A DNA stretch of 64,000 nt. It comes from an uncultured Sphingomonadaceae bacterium. GTDB lineage: Bacteria > Pseudomonadota > Alphaproteobacteria > Sphingomonadales > Sphingomonadaceae. The position numbers and the translations under genes are program-made. Below, in pieces: positions 56,221-64,000 of this stretch (position 1 is its first letter; each line of letters starts with the position of its first letter). The notes below the pieces were generated by a model. The model worked only from the letters and a program-made list of their open reading frames with translations, had not been told where the DNA came from and did not search any database. The stretch is from NCBI GenBank assembly GCA_947494305.1, contig CANLUL010000001.1, positions 1,054,001 to 1,118,000 on the forward strand, written 5' to 3'.

Positions 56221-56532
56221 ATGGTTGCAACCGTACAGCGAAAACGTATCGAAATATTGGTCGACACGCCGTTGGTGCCGCGCATTATCAGGCTTGTAAA
56301 AGAAGTCGATATCTCTGGTTGGAGTGTCATCAAAATTGCTTCTGGCGGTGGTCGTGATGGACGCTGGGATCATGATGAGGTGACAGGCGCAGCGTCAAAG
56401 TCCATCATCTTGATGATAGCAAGTGAACAAAAAGCCGATCAGTTTGCAGACAAAGTTGCTCCACTATTGGAAAGTCATGGCCTTTTGATTACCATAGGCA
56501 ATGTTGCAGTGGTCAGAGGAGATCGTTTTTAA
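56221..56532 (+). CDS. sbtB: PII-like SbtB regulator
   Basis: A 103-residue ferredoxin-fold, PII-like protein: RKRIEILVDTPLVPRIIRLV, a short T-loop-like segment rich in Gly and Arg (SGGGRDGRWDHDEV, about 42-55), then SIILMIASEQKADQFADKV and VRGDRF. In cyanobacteria SbtB binds cAMP/AMP/ADP and gates SbtA. The C-terminal Cys pair of cyanobacterial SbtB is missing. It lies between sbtA and carbonic anhydrase with one-base overlap downstream. Confidence 0.85.
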   Translation: MVATVQRKRIEILVDTPLVPRIIRLVKEVDISGWSVIKIASGGGRDGRWDHDEVTGAASKSIILMIASEQKADQFADKVAPLLESHGLLITIGNVAVVRGDRF

Positions 56533-57158
56533 TGCCAGAGTTTGCGGCACTGCTTGATGGCTATAAAAGGTTCAAAGAATATAGTTATCCGCGACAGAAA
56601 GCTCGATTTGATGAACTTTCTCAGGATGGACAACATCCTCCCGTCATGGTCATTTCTTGCTGTGATAGCCGCGTTGATCCTGCCACAATTTTTGACACCG
56701 GGCCTGGTCAGATGTTTGCTCTGCGTAACGTGGCCAATTTGGTGCCGCCCTACGATGATAGCGGGGGGATGCACGGCGCTTCAGCGGCAATAGAATTTGG
56801 TGTTTCAGGTCTAAATGTAAAGCATATTATAGTGCTAGGTCACGGTCAATGCGGCGGTATTGGTGCTGCGCTCGAAGGTGGCGATCTAGGCGAACCTGGT
56901 CCAAGCTTTATCGATGAATGGATGAGCATTATTACGGAAGCTCGAAATACTGTGATCGAACGCGCTCCTTCCGATCCCCAACGAGAATTAGAGTTGGAAG
57001 CAATCAAAGTCAGCTTGCAGAATCTACGGACTTTTCCTTTCATTGCCGAACGCGAAAAACACGGGGAATTAAAACTACATGGCGCCTGGTATGCCATTGG
57101 CGAAGCGAAGTTATTTGAGCTCGACGAAAAAACCGGTGAATTCTTCGCTGTCGAATGA
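56532..57158 (+). CDS. can: Beta-class carbonic anhydrase
   Basis: Interconverts CO2 and bicarbonate in the cytosol. In 208 residues the zinc site is Cys43-x-Asp45-Ser-Arg (SCCDSRVDP), with His104 and Cys107 in LGHGQCGG; RNVANLVPPY is also typical. Translationally coupled to sbtB (TAATG) and to the flavoprotein gene (ATGA). Confidence 0.95.
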   Translation: MPEFAALLDGYKRFKEYSYPRQKARFDELSQDGQHPPVMVISCCDSRVDPATIFDTGPGQMFALRNVANLVPPYDDSGGMHGASAAIEFGVSGLNVKHIIVLGHGQCGGIGAALEGGDLGEPGPSFIDEWMSIITEARNTVIERAPSDPQRELELEAIKVSLQNLRTFPFIAEREKHGELKLHGAWYAIGEAKLFELDEKTGEFFAVE

Positions 57159-57781
57159 CAAAACTGAAAGAAGAATCATTTCTCAATGACTTAAATCTCT
57201 CGCTTGAGGAAGCATGGAAGCTTTTGGCGCAAGGGAAAAAGGACCGGCATTCACCACTGCACACGTTGGTTGTCGCATCAAATGATCAACAAGGTACGCC
57301 ATCTCAACGAGTCATGGTGTTACGTTCTATTGATACCGAAAAACGGTTGATTCGCTTCAATTCGGACCGCCGTGCCGCCAAAGTCACTCAGATCAGCGAA
57401 AACGCTAACGTCTCCGTTCTTGGATATCATCCCGAAGCAAAAATCCAGTTGAGAATGGGCGGCACATCAGAGATTCTAAAGGATGGACATCATTTTGAAA
57501 CCGCTTGGAAGAATGCCTCTCCCTATGGAAAACGCTGTTATCTTGCCGACCCAGGTCCTGGACAAATAGTTGCTGAACCAAGTTCCGGACTTGCTCCCAA
57601 ACTGGAAGGTGTAAAACCCTCTGAAGAACAATTGGTGCCGGCAAAACAAAATTTCTCGATCCTGCAAGTCAAAATTGATAAACTCGAATGGCTTTATCTT
57701 GCTCATACTGGTCACCGACGCGCGCAATTCTCTTGGAACGAAGAGCAACAAGAGTGGGATAGTCAGTGGCTTATTCCTTGA
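57155..57781 (+). CDS. Pyridoxamine 5'-phosphate oxidase-like flavoprotein
   Basis: A 208-residue split-barrel FMN-binding protein: SPLHTLVVASNDQQGTPSQR, RVMVLRSIDTEKRLIRFNSD, RAAKVTQISEN, and a C-terminal WLYLAHTGHRRAQFSW like the PNPOx C-terminus. It differs from true PdxH in the absence of the RxxWxxP tail residues as far as I can see, so the substrate is uncertain. It overlaps the carbonic anhydrase stop by four bases and thus belongs to the bicarbonate operon. Confidence 0.82.
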   Translation: MTKLKEESFLNDLNLSLEEAWKLLAQGKKDRHSPLHTLVVASNDQQGTPSQRVMVLRSIDTEKRLIRFNSDRRAAKVTQISENANVSVLGYHPEAKIQLRMGGTSEILKDGHHFETAWKNASPYGKRCYLADPGPGQIVAEPSSGLAPKLEGVKPSEEQLVPAKQNFSILQVKIDKLEWLYLAHTGHRRAQFSWNEEQQEWDSQWLIP

Positions 57782-57788
57782 TTACTGC

Positions 57789-57814
57789 TTGAACCCTTCC
57801 TTCTCTGGGTTCAA
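57789..57814. other. Perfect 8-bp stem-loop before the NYN gene
   Basis: TTGAACCC (57789-57796) and GGGTTCAA (57807-57814) are exact reverse complements with a 10-base loop. The hairpin begins eight bases after the upstream stop and ends nine bases before the next ATG, where a ribosome binding site should be. No T-run follows, so it may be a processing or translation-control element. Confidence 0.5.
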
Positions 57815-57823
57815 CAATGTCGC

Positions 57824-58516
57824 ATGAGCAAAATACAAGATAATATCGCCCTTCTAATCGACGCTGATAATGCCAGCCATAACGGCATCGACCCTGTTCT
57901 GACGGCATTGGCCGAGCTGGGAACCGTCAATATTCGGCGCGCTTATGGTAACTGGCGGAAACAGGCTTTGAAGGGCTGGGTTGATCGGTTGCACAAATAT
58001 GGCATCGAACCACAGCAGCAATTCGACATCACACGCGGTAAAAACGCGACGGATATGAAAATGACGATCGATGCCATGGATTTACTATTTGGCGGGCGTG
58101 TCACCGGTTTTGGCATTATGAGCAGTGATAGTGATTTTATGCCGCTGGCCATGCGTCTGCGGCAGGATGGATATCCGGTCTATGGCTTCGGCAGTGCAAA
58201 AACGCCCGAGGGATTCCGAGAAGCTTGTACGCGGTTCATTGACGTCGATGCTTTGATCAAAGCCTCAAGGGCGGATGGACCGACCGAATCCGGTGATGAT
58301 TTGGCAAAGCTTCTTATCGATGCCTATCAAGCCAGCAAACGGGATCAAGAGGGATATGCTAGCTTAAGCGAAGTGGGACGTCGTGCAGGAAATAGATCCA
58401 GTTTCGATACGCGAAGTTTTGGCTTCGCGAGCCTTTCGGAAATGTTCGAAGAAGTTCCCAATTTCGAAACGAAGCGGGATAGTAAGGGGCAGTTGTTTGT
58501 GAAGCGATTGCGTTAG
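57824..58516 (+). CDS. NYN-domain (LabA/DUF88) ribonuclease-like protein with C-terminal OST-HTH-like part
   Basis: A 230-residue protein. The NYN/PIN-like domain (1-145) has the acidic residues of the family in ALLIDADNAS, ATDMKMTIDAMDLL and MSSDSDFMPLAMRL. The C-terminal part (about 160-230), with YASLSEVGRRAGN and FGFASLSEMFEEVPNFE, looks like a LOTUS/OST-HTH RNA-binding domain. Likely an RNA-cleaving enzyme; target unknown. No clear SD; a stable hairpin occupies the leader. Confidence 0.88.
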   Translation: MSKIQDNIALLIDADNASHNGIDPVLTALAELGTVNIRRAYGNWRKQALKGWVDRLHKYGIEPQQQFDITRGKNATDMKMTIDAMDLLFGGRVTGFGIMSSDSDFMPLAMRLRQDGYPVYGFGSAKTPEGFREACTRFIDVDALIKASRADGPTESGDDLAKLLIDAYQASKRDQEGYASLSEVGRRAGNRSSFDTRSFGFASLSEMFEEVPNFETKRDSKGQLFVKRLR

Positions 58517-58605
58517 CTGTCTCAGAAATGTCAAAATAGCATATTGCCTTAAGAATGGGGACTTCCAACCGTATCTAGGTAAATGATGAGACTGCGTCCA
58601 ATTCT

Positions 58606-58944
58606 ATGATAGGCAATTCCCAACATAACCTTGGAATGCCGAAAATGGTGGGCAGCCGCCGCATTGATCCGCGGACAGTTATCCGAACAGAAATCCTCGT
58701 GCGTCAATCGACCGCACAATTGTTCCAGGTCACCATGTCGGACATTTCGGTGTCTGGCTTCAAGTTTAAAAGCTATTGCAGCCTCGACGATGAAAAGATG
58801 GTATTCGTAAAAATATCAGGCCTGCAAACGCTAGCAGCGCATATTCGATGGATGGACTATCAAGATTATGGTTGCGAATTTACCAATCCGCTGCATCCAG
58901 CCGTTTTCGATCATCTTGTTTCCGGATTACAAAAATTGCGATAA
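58606..58944 (+). CDS. PilZ domain protein (c-di-GMP receptor candidate)
   Basis: A 112-residue single-domain protein. Arg-rich start (VGSRRIDPRT) followed by the PilZ second motif form D-x-S-x-x-G (SDISVSGFKF, about 45-54) and a C-terminal AAHIRWMDYQDYGCEF. The RxxxR loop is approximate (RRIDPR), so c-di-GMP binding is uncertain. The start could be 58606 or an internal ATG at 58636. A related truncated gene lies at the window end, and a GGDEF-EAL enzyme is at 28503. Confidence 0.75.
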   Translation: MIGNSQHNLGMPKMVGSRRIDPRTVIRTEILVRQSTAQLFQVTMSDISVSGFKFKSYCSLDDEKMVFVKISGLQTLAAHIRWMDYQDYGCEFTNPLHPAVFDHLVSGLQKLR

Positions 58945-59121
58945 TCACATATCAAGCAAGCAATCGAGTTTTTTTGATTTTCAGACACTTAAGTAATCTC
59001 AAATTCTACCGTTGCTAAATCTACATGATGAATTCACGAAGATACGCCCGTCTGAATTGGCATCTTTCCCCACATTGAGCTAATTGGAATCAACGGGAAC
59101 ACGTACTTTCTATCATCATTA

Positions 59122-59159
59122 GAGCGGGTTGGGTCGGCTGGTCCCTTCCCTACCCGCTC
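59122..59159. other. Stem-loop in the convergent PilZ/ettA gap
   Basis: GAGCGGGT (59122-59129) pairs exactly with ACCCGCTC (59152-59159), with a 22-base loop that contains a further GGG/CCC pair. It lies 73 bases beyond the ettA stop on one strand and 177 bases beyond the PilZ stop on the other. No T-run flanks it. The rest of 58945-59232 shows nothing recognisable. Confidence 0.5.
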
Positions 59160-59232
59160 ACTAAACTCCGAAAATCTCGATAATTACCAGCTTCTATTTC
59201 GTTGAATCCGGCAAGTGTGGGAAACTTAATTG

Positions 59233-60912
59233 TTACCGAGTAAGCTTCTTATAAGTTGCTCTACTTGGCTTTAACGCATCCTCACCTAGTCGGCGAACTT
59301 TGTCTTCTTCATAACTTTCAAAATTGCCTTCAAACCACTCTACGTGGCTGTCACCTTCAAACGCGAGAATATGCGTGGCAAGCCTATCAAGAAAGAAGCG
59401 GTCATGCGAGATAACCACCGCGCAACCTGCAAAACTTTCTAGCGCTTCCTCCAACGCCGACAATGTTTCGACATCCAGGTCGTTGGTTGGCTCATCGAGC
59501 AGAAGCACATTGCCTCCCTCTTTCAGCATCCGCGCCATGTGTACACGGTTACGTTCACCACCTGAAATCTGTCCCACCGTTTTTTGTTGATCGGTTCCTT
59601 TAAAGTTAAAAGCACCGACATAGGCGCGGGTCGACATTTCATGTTTGCCGAGCGTCATGTAGTCATGCCCGTCGGAAATCGCTTCCCAGACATTCTTTTT
59701 GGGGTCGAGATCATCGCGGCTTTGGTCAACATATCCCAACTTCACCGTTTCACCGATCTCTACCTTACCGCTATCCGGCTCTTCCTGACCGATCAACATC
59801 TTGAACAATGTCGATTTACCTGCGCCGTTCGGACCGATTACACCAACAATCCCGCCTGGAGGTAGCGTGAAGCTTAGATCATCTATCAACACCTTATCGC
59901 CATAGCCCTTGGTAAGATTCTGAACTTCAATCACCTTGCCACCGAGGCGTTCCGGGGTTTGGATTAAAATCTGCGCTTTACTTGGATCTCGATTTTCCTG
60001 AGCCTCAACTAGCTGATCAAAACTCTTAATACGCGCCTTAGACTTGGTCTGACGTCCTTTCGGATTTTGCCGCATCCAAGCCAATTCATCGCTAATGGTC
60101 TTTTGCTTGCCCTTATCTTCCCGTGCTTCCTGCTCAAGCCGCTTGGCTTTCTTTTCCAGATAGAGCGAATAATTACCTTCATAGACATAATATTTGCCGC
60201 GATCGAGTTCGAGCATCCAGTTTACGACGTTATCGAGAAAATAGCGATCATGGGTCACCATAATAACGTTACCGGGATATTCCCGCAGATGGTTTTCTAG
60301 CCACGCAACAGATTCTGCATCCAGGTGGTTGGTCGGTTCATCTAGCAACAATATACTGGGTTTTTCGAGGAGTAGACGGCAGAGCGCTACACGGCGTTTT
60401 TCACCACCAGACAAATTTTCGACACTGGCATCACCGGGAGGACAGCGAAGTGCTTCCATAGCAATTTCTAGTTGGTTATCCAATGTCCAGCCATCAACCG
60501 CATCAATTTTTTCCTGTAAAACGCCCATTTCTTCCATTAGCGCATCGAAGTCAGCGTCTTCGGGGGGATCGCCCATCAATTCGGTAATCTCGTTAAAACG
60601 TCGAATATGGACAGCTATTTCACCGACACCATCCATCACGTTTTCTTTCACGGTCTTGGATGCGTCCAACTCGGGTTCTTGTTCCAGATAGCCGACAGTG
60701 ATCCCCTCGCCGGCCCACGCTTCGCCGGTGAAATCCTTGTCCTGACCAGCCATGATTTTCATCAGAGTTGATTTACCAACGCCGTTGGGGCCAACAATTC
60801 CGATCTTGGCATCAAGGTAGAATTGCAAACTGATATTTTCGAGAATCGGTTTTTGTTTGTTCTGGTAGGTCTTGCTCAGACCTTTCATGACAAAACTATA
60901 TTGAGCAGCCAT
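59233..60912 (-). CDS. ettA: Energy-dependent translational throttle EttA (ABC-F)
   Basis: A 559-residue soluble protein with two ABC ATPase domains and no membrane domain. Walker A GPNGVGKSTLM and GPNGAGKSTLF, signatures LSGGEKRRVALCRLLL and ISGGERNRVHMARML, Walker B LLLDEPTNHLD and LLLDEPTNDLD; the inter-domain linker (about 240-310) is Lys/Arg/Glu-rich. EttA binds the ribosomal E site and gates translation by ADP/ATP ratio. Divergent from the peptidase gene. Confidence 0.96.
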   Translation of the reverse strand: MAAQYSFVMKGLSKTYQNKQKPILENISLQFYLDAKIGIVGPNGVGKSTLMKIMAGQDKDFTGEAWAGEGITVGYLEQEPELDASKTVKENVMDGVGEIAVHIRRFNEITELMGDPPEDADFDALMEEMGVLQEKIDAVDGWTLDNQLEIAMEALRCPPGDASVENLSGGEKRRVALCRLLLEKPSILLLDEPTNHLDAESVAWLENHLREYPGNVIMVTHDRYFLDNVVNWMLELDRGKYYVYEGNYSLYLEKKAKRLEQEAREDKGKQKTISDELAWMRQNPKGRQTKSKARIKSFDQLVEAQENRDPSKAQILIQTPERLGGKVIEVQNLTKGYGDKVLIDDLSFTLPPGGIVGVIGPNGAGKSTLFKMLIGQEEPDSGKVEIGETVKLGYVDQSRDDLDPKKNVWEAISDGHDYMTLGKHEMSTRAYVGAFNFKGTDQQKTVGQISGGERNRVHMARMLKEGGNVLLLDEPTNDLDVETLSALEEALESFAGCAVVISHDRFFLDRLATHILAFEGDSHVEWFEGNFESYEEDKVRRLGEDALKPSRATYKKLTR

Positions 60913-61026
60913 CTGGCGGTATTCCTTGTCTTAAATGTGCTGAAAATTGCGCATCGCCTAGCGAAAGCATAGCCTTATCGCAAGAGAGCATTGGCAAAGT
61001 CATTTTGGCACGTTAGTCAATTTGGT

Positions 61027-62415
61027 ATGAAAAACACCAACCTATTGCTCGCTGGCGTATCGACGCTTCTCTTTTCAACATCTGCTCTGGCAGATAATCA
61101 TGATACGCAGACCTTGCAGGCAAAGGCGCTACATGATGAAGTCGCCTATGCTATTGTTGAAGGCTTAACGACAGAAGTTGGTCCTCGGCAAGCCGGTACC
61201 GAGGCCGAAGCACGGGCTCGAACATGGTCGGTAAAGAGACTCAACGACCTTGGTTTTCAAAATGTTCGGAACGAACCTTTTATGATGCCCACATGGGTGC
61301 GCGGCGATGAAACGGCGGAAGTCACTTCCCCATTCCCCCAAAAGTTACATGTTACGGCGTTAGGCAATAGCGCCAGCACCGGAACTGCTGGTATTGAAGC
61401 CGAAATTGCATATTTTGATTCACTTGCAGCCATGCGCTCCGTTCCGGAGGGGAGCTTGAAGGGCAAAATCGCATTTGTAACGCACAACATGCACAAATCG
61501 CAGGATGGATCCGGCTACAGCGCTTTTGGCCCTATCCGTTGGTTCGGGCCAAGCATTGCTTCGCAAAAGGGTGCTGCCGCTTATGTAATCAAGTCGATCG
61601 GCACCGACTATCACCGCAATCCACATACCGGCAGCACGGGTTTCGCTGAGGGTGTAAAACCGATTCCCGCCGGCGCTTTATCTTTGCCCGATGCAGACAA
61701 TCTGGAACGGATGATCAAGCTCGGGCAAAAATCGGGTAAAGCCGTAAAATTGAAACTGGTACTCACGCCGCAAAATATTGGACAGCAGGAATCGGGTAAC
61801 GTCATAGCTGAAGTCACCGGGCGTGATCCTTCCAAACCCATGATCTTGATCGCTTGCCATCTTGATAGCTGGGATTTGGCAACCGGCGCGTTTGATGATG
61901 CCGCTGGGTGTGGAATAATTACGGCCGCCGCCAAAAATATCATGGACCATGGCCAACCATTGCGCACAATACGTTTGCTATGGGCCGGCGCAGAGGAAGT
62001 TGGGATATGGGGCGGCAAAGCATATCGTGATGCACATCGCGACAAAGCACATGCACTTGCAATGGAGTCTGACTTTGGCGCAGATAACATTTGGCGTGTT
62101 GAGTTTACACTGCCAGACGCTGCTAAAGATATATCCAATCAAATCGCAACAGACTTACTTAATCTGGGTATTGGTCGCTCTTCTGGAAAAGCCGGAGGCG
62201 GAGCCGATATCGGGCCAATCATTACCGACAAAAACCTGGCCATCATTGATCTGCAACAGGATGGTACAAGATATTTCGACCTCCATCATACCCCGGATGA
62301 CACACTTGATAAAATTGATCCAAAGCAGCTTCAACAAAATGTTGCGGCATGGACCACTGTACTTTCGATTATCGCCAACAGCGATGTAGATTTTACCATG
62401 CCACCGCTGGAGTAG
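61027..62415 (+). CDS. Secreted M28-family zinc metallopeptidase
   Basis: A 462-residue exported peptidase: signal peptide (1-22, ending SALA), a PA-like insert in the middle, and the M28 zinc residues in ACHLDSWDLATGAFDDAAG, WAGAEEVGIWGG, SDFGADNIW and HHTPDDTLDKI. The layout resembles mammalian plasma glutamate carboxypeptidase (CPQ). Probably an aminopeptidase or carboxypeptidase for peptides in the periplasm. ATG at 61027 begins the signal peptide. Confidence 0.9.
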   Translation: MKNTNLLLAGVSTLLFSTSALADNHDTQTLQAKALHDEVAYAIVEGLTTEVGPRQAGTEAEARARTWSVKRLNDLGFQNVRNEPFMMPTWVRGDETAEVTSPFPQKLHVTALGNSASTGTAGIEAEIAYFDSLAAMRSVPEGSLKGKIAFVTHNMHKSQDGSGYSAFGPIRWFGPSIASQKGAAAYVIKSIGTDYHRNPHTGSTGFAEGVKPIPAGALSLPDADNLERMIKLGQKSGKAVKLKLVLTPQNIGQQESGNVIAEVTGRDPSKPMILIACHLDSWDLATGAFDDAAGCGIITAAAKNIMDHGQPLRTIRLLWAGAEEVGIWGGKAYRDAHRDKAHALAMESDFGADNIWRVEFTLPDAAKDISNQIATDLLNLGIGRSSGKAGGGADIGPIITDKNLAIIDLQQDGTRYFDLHHTPDDTLDKIDPKQLQQNVAAWTTVLSIIANSDVDFTMPPLE

Positions 62416-62419
62416 CTAA

Positions 62420-62674
62420 ATGAGACCAGTTACATTTTTCATCCTACCGCTCTTTCTGGCGACTGGTTGTTCGGAAACAAACTTAGATGATCTCGATCAA
62501 GGCGGCCTGGACGAGATTGAAAAACAGGTAGAGGAAGATGCGCAGTCTTTGGAAGAAGCGGCTGATGAAGCTGTAAAAGTGCTTGAGCAAGAAGTAAGCG
62601 CCGAGTTGGACGATGATGGTGTTAACACCTCTGTACCTTCTCCCACGCCCACCGATGTACAGGAAGCCGAATAG
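62420..62674 (+). CDS. Small acidic lipoprotein, unknown function
   Basis: An 84-residue lipoprotein: signal peptide with lipobox LATGC and Cys17, then an extremely acidic mature part rich in Asp, Glu and Ala that should form an amphipathic helix (about 25-65), ending in a Ser/Thr/Pro tail. No family recognised. It follows the peptidase stop by four bases and precedes the SDR gene by two, so the three are co-transcribed. Confidence 0.65.
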   Translation: MRPVTFFILPLFLATGCSETNLDDLDQGGLDEIEKQVEEDAQSLEEAADEAVKVLEQEVSAELDDDGVNTSVPSPTPTDVQEAE

Positions 62675-62676
62675 CA

Positions 62677-63585
62677 ATGATAAAAGGGTTTACGAGCGAT
62701 CATGTGCCTGATCAATCAGGGCGTACCATCATGGTTACGGGCGCCAACGCAGGGCTAGGTTTCGAAACCGCCAAAATACTGGCCGGAAAAGGCGCACGAA
62801 TATTGTTAGCTTGCCGTTCGAAAGATCGCGCAAATAGTGCGATAGACTCCATTAAAATCGACCATCCTGATGCTGACCTCAAATTTATTGAATTGGATCA
62901 AGCAGATCTGACGAGCATCCAAAAGGCAGCCCAAGCGGTACGCAAAGAGAAGCGATTGGATATCCTTGTAAACAATGCTGGGATTATGGGGCCTCCTTAT
63001 GAACTGACCAAAGACGGTTTTGAATCGCAATTTGGCGTCAATCATTTGGGAACATTCGCGTTGACCGGCCTATTGCTCCCCAAACTTCAAGAAACGAAGA
63101 AATCTCGTGTCGTCATTACCAGCAGCCTTGCGCACAAAGGCGGTAAAATTCACTTTCACGATATCAATGCAGAGAGACGTTACAGCTCCTGGGAACGATA
63201 TGCGCAAAGCAAGCTTGCGAATATCGTACATGCAACAGAATTAGATAGACGATTGCGAGCCAGTGGCTCCGAAACAATTGTAACCTGTTGTCATCCCGGC
63301 ATCGCTAGCACCGAACTAGCGCGCCACCTTCCCGCCGCCGCACAGATATTTATGCCGTTGGTCGGTATATTTTTGAACACTGCGGCGCAGGGGGCGTGGG
63401 CCACTCTGGCCGCTGCAACCGGAAAGGGCGCGGTTGGCGGCGAGTATTATGGTCCCAAAGGATTGGGTGAATGGTCAGGCAAAGTCAGCGAAGCATCGCG
63501 AACCCGTCGCTCCAAAGATGAAGCATTGGGCGCAAAACTGTGGGATCTATCTGTCGAATTGACTGGTGTTGACCCCAAAATTTGA
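62677..63585 (+). CDS. Short-chain dehydrogenase/reductase (retinol-dehydrogenase-like)
   Basis: A 302-residue NAD(P)-dependent oxidoreductase. Cofactor motif TGANAGLGFE (21-30), LVNNAGIMG (about 97-105), catalytic Ser in VITSSLAHKGG and YAQSKLAN with Tyr and Lys. Basic residues after strand 2 (ACRSKDR) favour NADP(H). It resembles the light-dependent protochlorophyllide/retinol dehydrogenase-like branch. Substrate unknown. Confidence 0.9.
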   Translation: MIKGFTSDHVPDQSGRTIMVTGANAGLGFETAKILAGKGARILLACRSKDRANSAIDSIKIDHPDADLKFIELDQADLTSIQKAAQAVRKEKRLDILVNNAGIMGPPYELTKDGFESQFGVNHLGTFALTGLLLPKLQETKKSRVVITSSLAHKGGKIHFHDINAERRYSSWERYAQSKLANIVHATELDRRLRASGSETIVTCCHPGIASTELARHLPAAAQIFMPLVGIFLNTAAQGAWATLAAATGKGAVGGEYYGPKGLGEWSGKVSEASRTRRSKDEALGAKLWDLSVELTGVDPKI

Positions 63586-63713
63586 AACAGCCTTAATTTT
63601 TCTTCTTCTTTTGTTAAGCCTCTTCAAGAAAATTCAATTAGTGACCGTGTGTTATTCATCACGCAATCCAAAAGCGCGTTAAAAATTCGCAAAATCTTTT
63701 GAGTGGGGAATAT

Positions 63714-64000
63714 ATGATCTACGGCCATGGGCTTCATATCGAAGCTACAGTGAAACAATCCAATTCGAGCGCGGTGCCCTGCACGGTGACCAGCATTTCG
63801 GATACTATCATCAAATTTGACTGCGTTTCGCAGTTTAATCCTGAAGAAGCTGTCTCCCTAAAGGTGCAGGGATTGAACATTATCACAGCTCGGCTTTTGT
63901 GGAAAAAGGGCGACGAATATGGATGCAGGATCGACTATGTATTCCATCCGGCAGTCATCAACGCGGTTGTTGATCAATCTCGCGCTGACGAGGTTATCGA
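63714..64000 (+). CDS. PilZ-like protein, cut by window end
   Basis: An ATG at 63714 with GTGGGGAA eight bases upstream opens a frame that is still open at base 64000 (95 codons visible). The translation begins MIYGHGLHIEATVKQ and shows SISDTIIKFDC, then ARLLWKKGDEYGCRIDYVFHP. The last part matches the AAHIRWMDYQDYGCEF segment of the PilZ protein at 58606. The D-x-S-x-x-G motif is degenerate (SISDTIIKF), so c-di-GMP binding is doubtful. Confidence 0.6.
   Translation, partial: MIYGHGLHIEATVKQSNSSAVPCTVTSISDTIIKFDCVSQFNPEEAVSLKVQGLNIITARLLWKKGDEYGCRIDYVFHPAVINAVVDQSRADEVI

Overview
The window is a chromosomal segment of an alphaproteobacterium, most likely a sphingomonad of the Sphingorhabdus/Parasphingorhabdus/Sphingopyxis type. 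The evidence is the nifR3(dusB)-ntrB-ntrC-ntrY-ntrX-hfq-hflX order, an Hfq with two fused Sm domains (as in Zymomonas), a fused IspDF, a PhaR regulator, a TonB receptor under a cobalamin riboswitch, and base composition close to 50% GC by eye. Coding density is high, with many 1-4 base start/stop overlaps. There is no rRNA, CRISPR array, prophage, integrase or transposase. One tRNA gene (Ser, anticodon TGA) is present.

Bases 1-15400: a DUF808 membrane protein, then a tight operon converting propionyl-CoA to succinyl-CoA (methylmalonyl-CoA epimerase, enoyl-CoA hydratase, methylmalonyl-CoA mutase, biotin synthase, small membrane protein, biotin-carrying carboxylase alpha subunit), a metabolite:H+ symporter with an unusual soluble insertion, and alanine racemase. 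PhaR (polyhydroxyalkanoate regulator), an archaeal/eukaryotic-type prolyl-tRNA synthetase and RNase R follow.

Bases 15400-24800: a peroxiredoxin-like protein, a universal stress protein, pyruvate dehydrogenase E2 (with two subunit-binding domains) and E3. Between E2 and E3 lies a 495-bp cassette: a DUF559 nuclease-like gene bounded by long inverted repeats. Next come a coupled class IV aminotransferase/sulfotransferase-like pair and a minus-strand cobalamin unit (riboswitch, TonB receptor, unknown membrane protein).

Bases 24800-34900: envelope and signalling genes. These are a small secreted protein behind a perfect FNR-type box, a subtilisin-like autotransporter with 15 heptad repeats, a TPR-GGDEF-EAL protein, a Gln-rich MopE-like calcium-motif protein, tRNA-Ser, a lytic transglycosylase and RlpA. 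Bases 34900-42270 continue with DacA, Tmk, HolB, MetG, TatD, an MBL-fold hydrolase, a retropepsin-like protease and MazG.

Bases 42260-51450 (minus strand): the dusB-ntrBC-ntrYX-hfq-hflX nitrogen/RNA-regulation block. Bases 51540-64000: IspDF, a secreted protein, CinA/PncC, a RatA/COQ10-like protein, lipoyl synthase, a bicarbonate module (SbtA permease, PII-like SbtB, beta-carbonic anhydrase, PNPOx-like flavoprotein), a NYN RNase-like protein, a PilZ protein, EttA, an M28 peptidase, a small acidic lipoprotein, an SDR enzyme and a second PilZ-like protein cut by the window end.

The most interesting items are the aminotransferase/sulfotransferase pair whose aminotransferase seems to lack the conserved PLP-contacting Glu, the DUF559 inverted-repeat cassette, the bicarbonate-PII-carbonic anhydrase-flavoprotein operon in a presumed heterotroph, the heptad-repeat autotransporter, the double-Sm Hfq with an acidic second rim, the FNR box, and the unknown membrane protein in the cobalamin operon. 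All functional calls come from reading motifs by eye; no database search was run.
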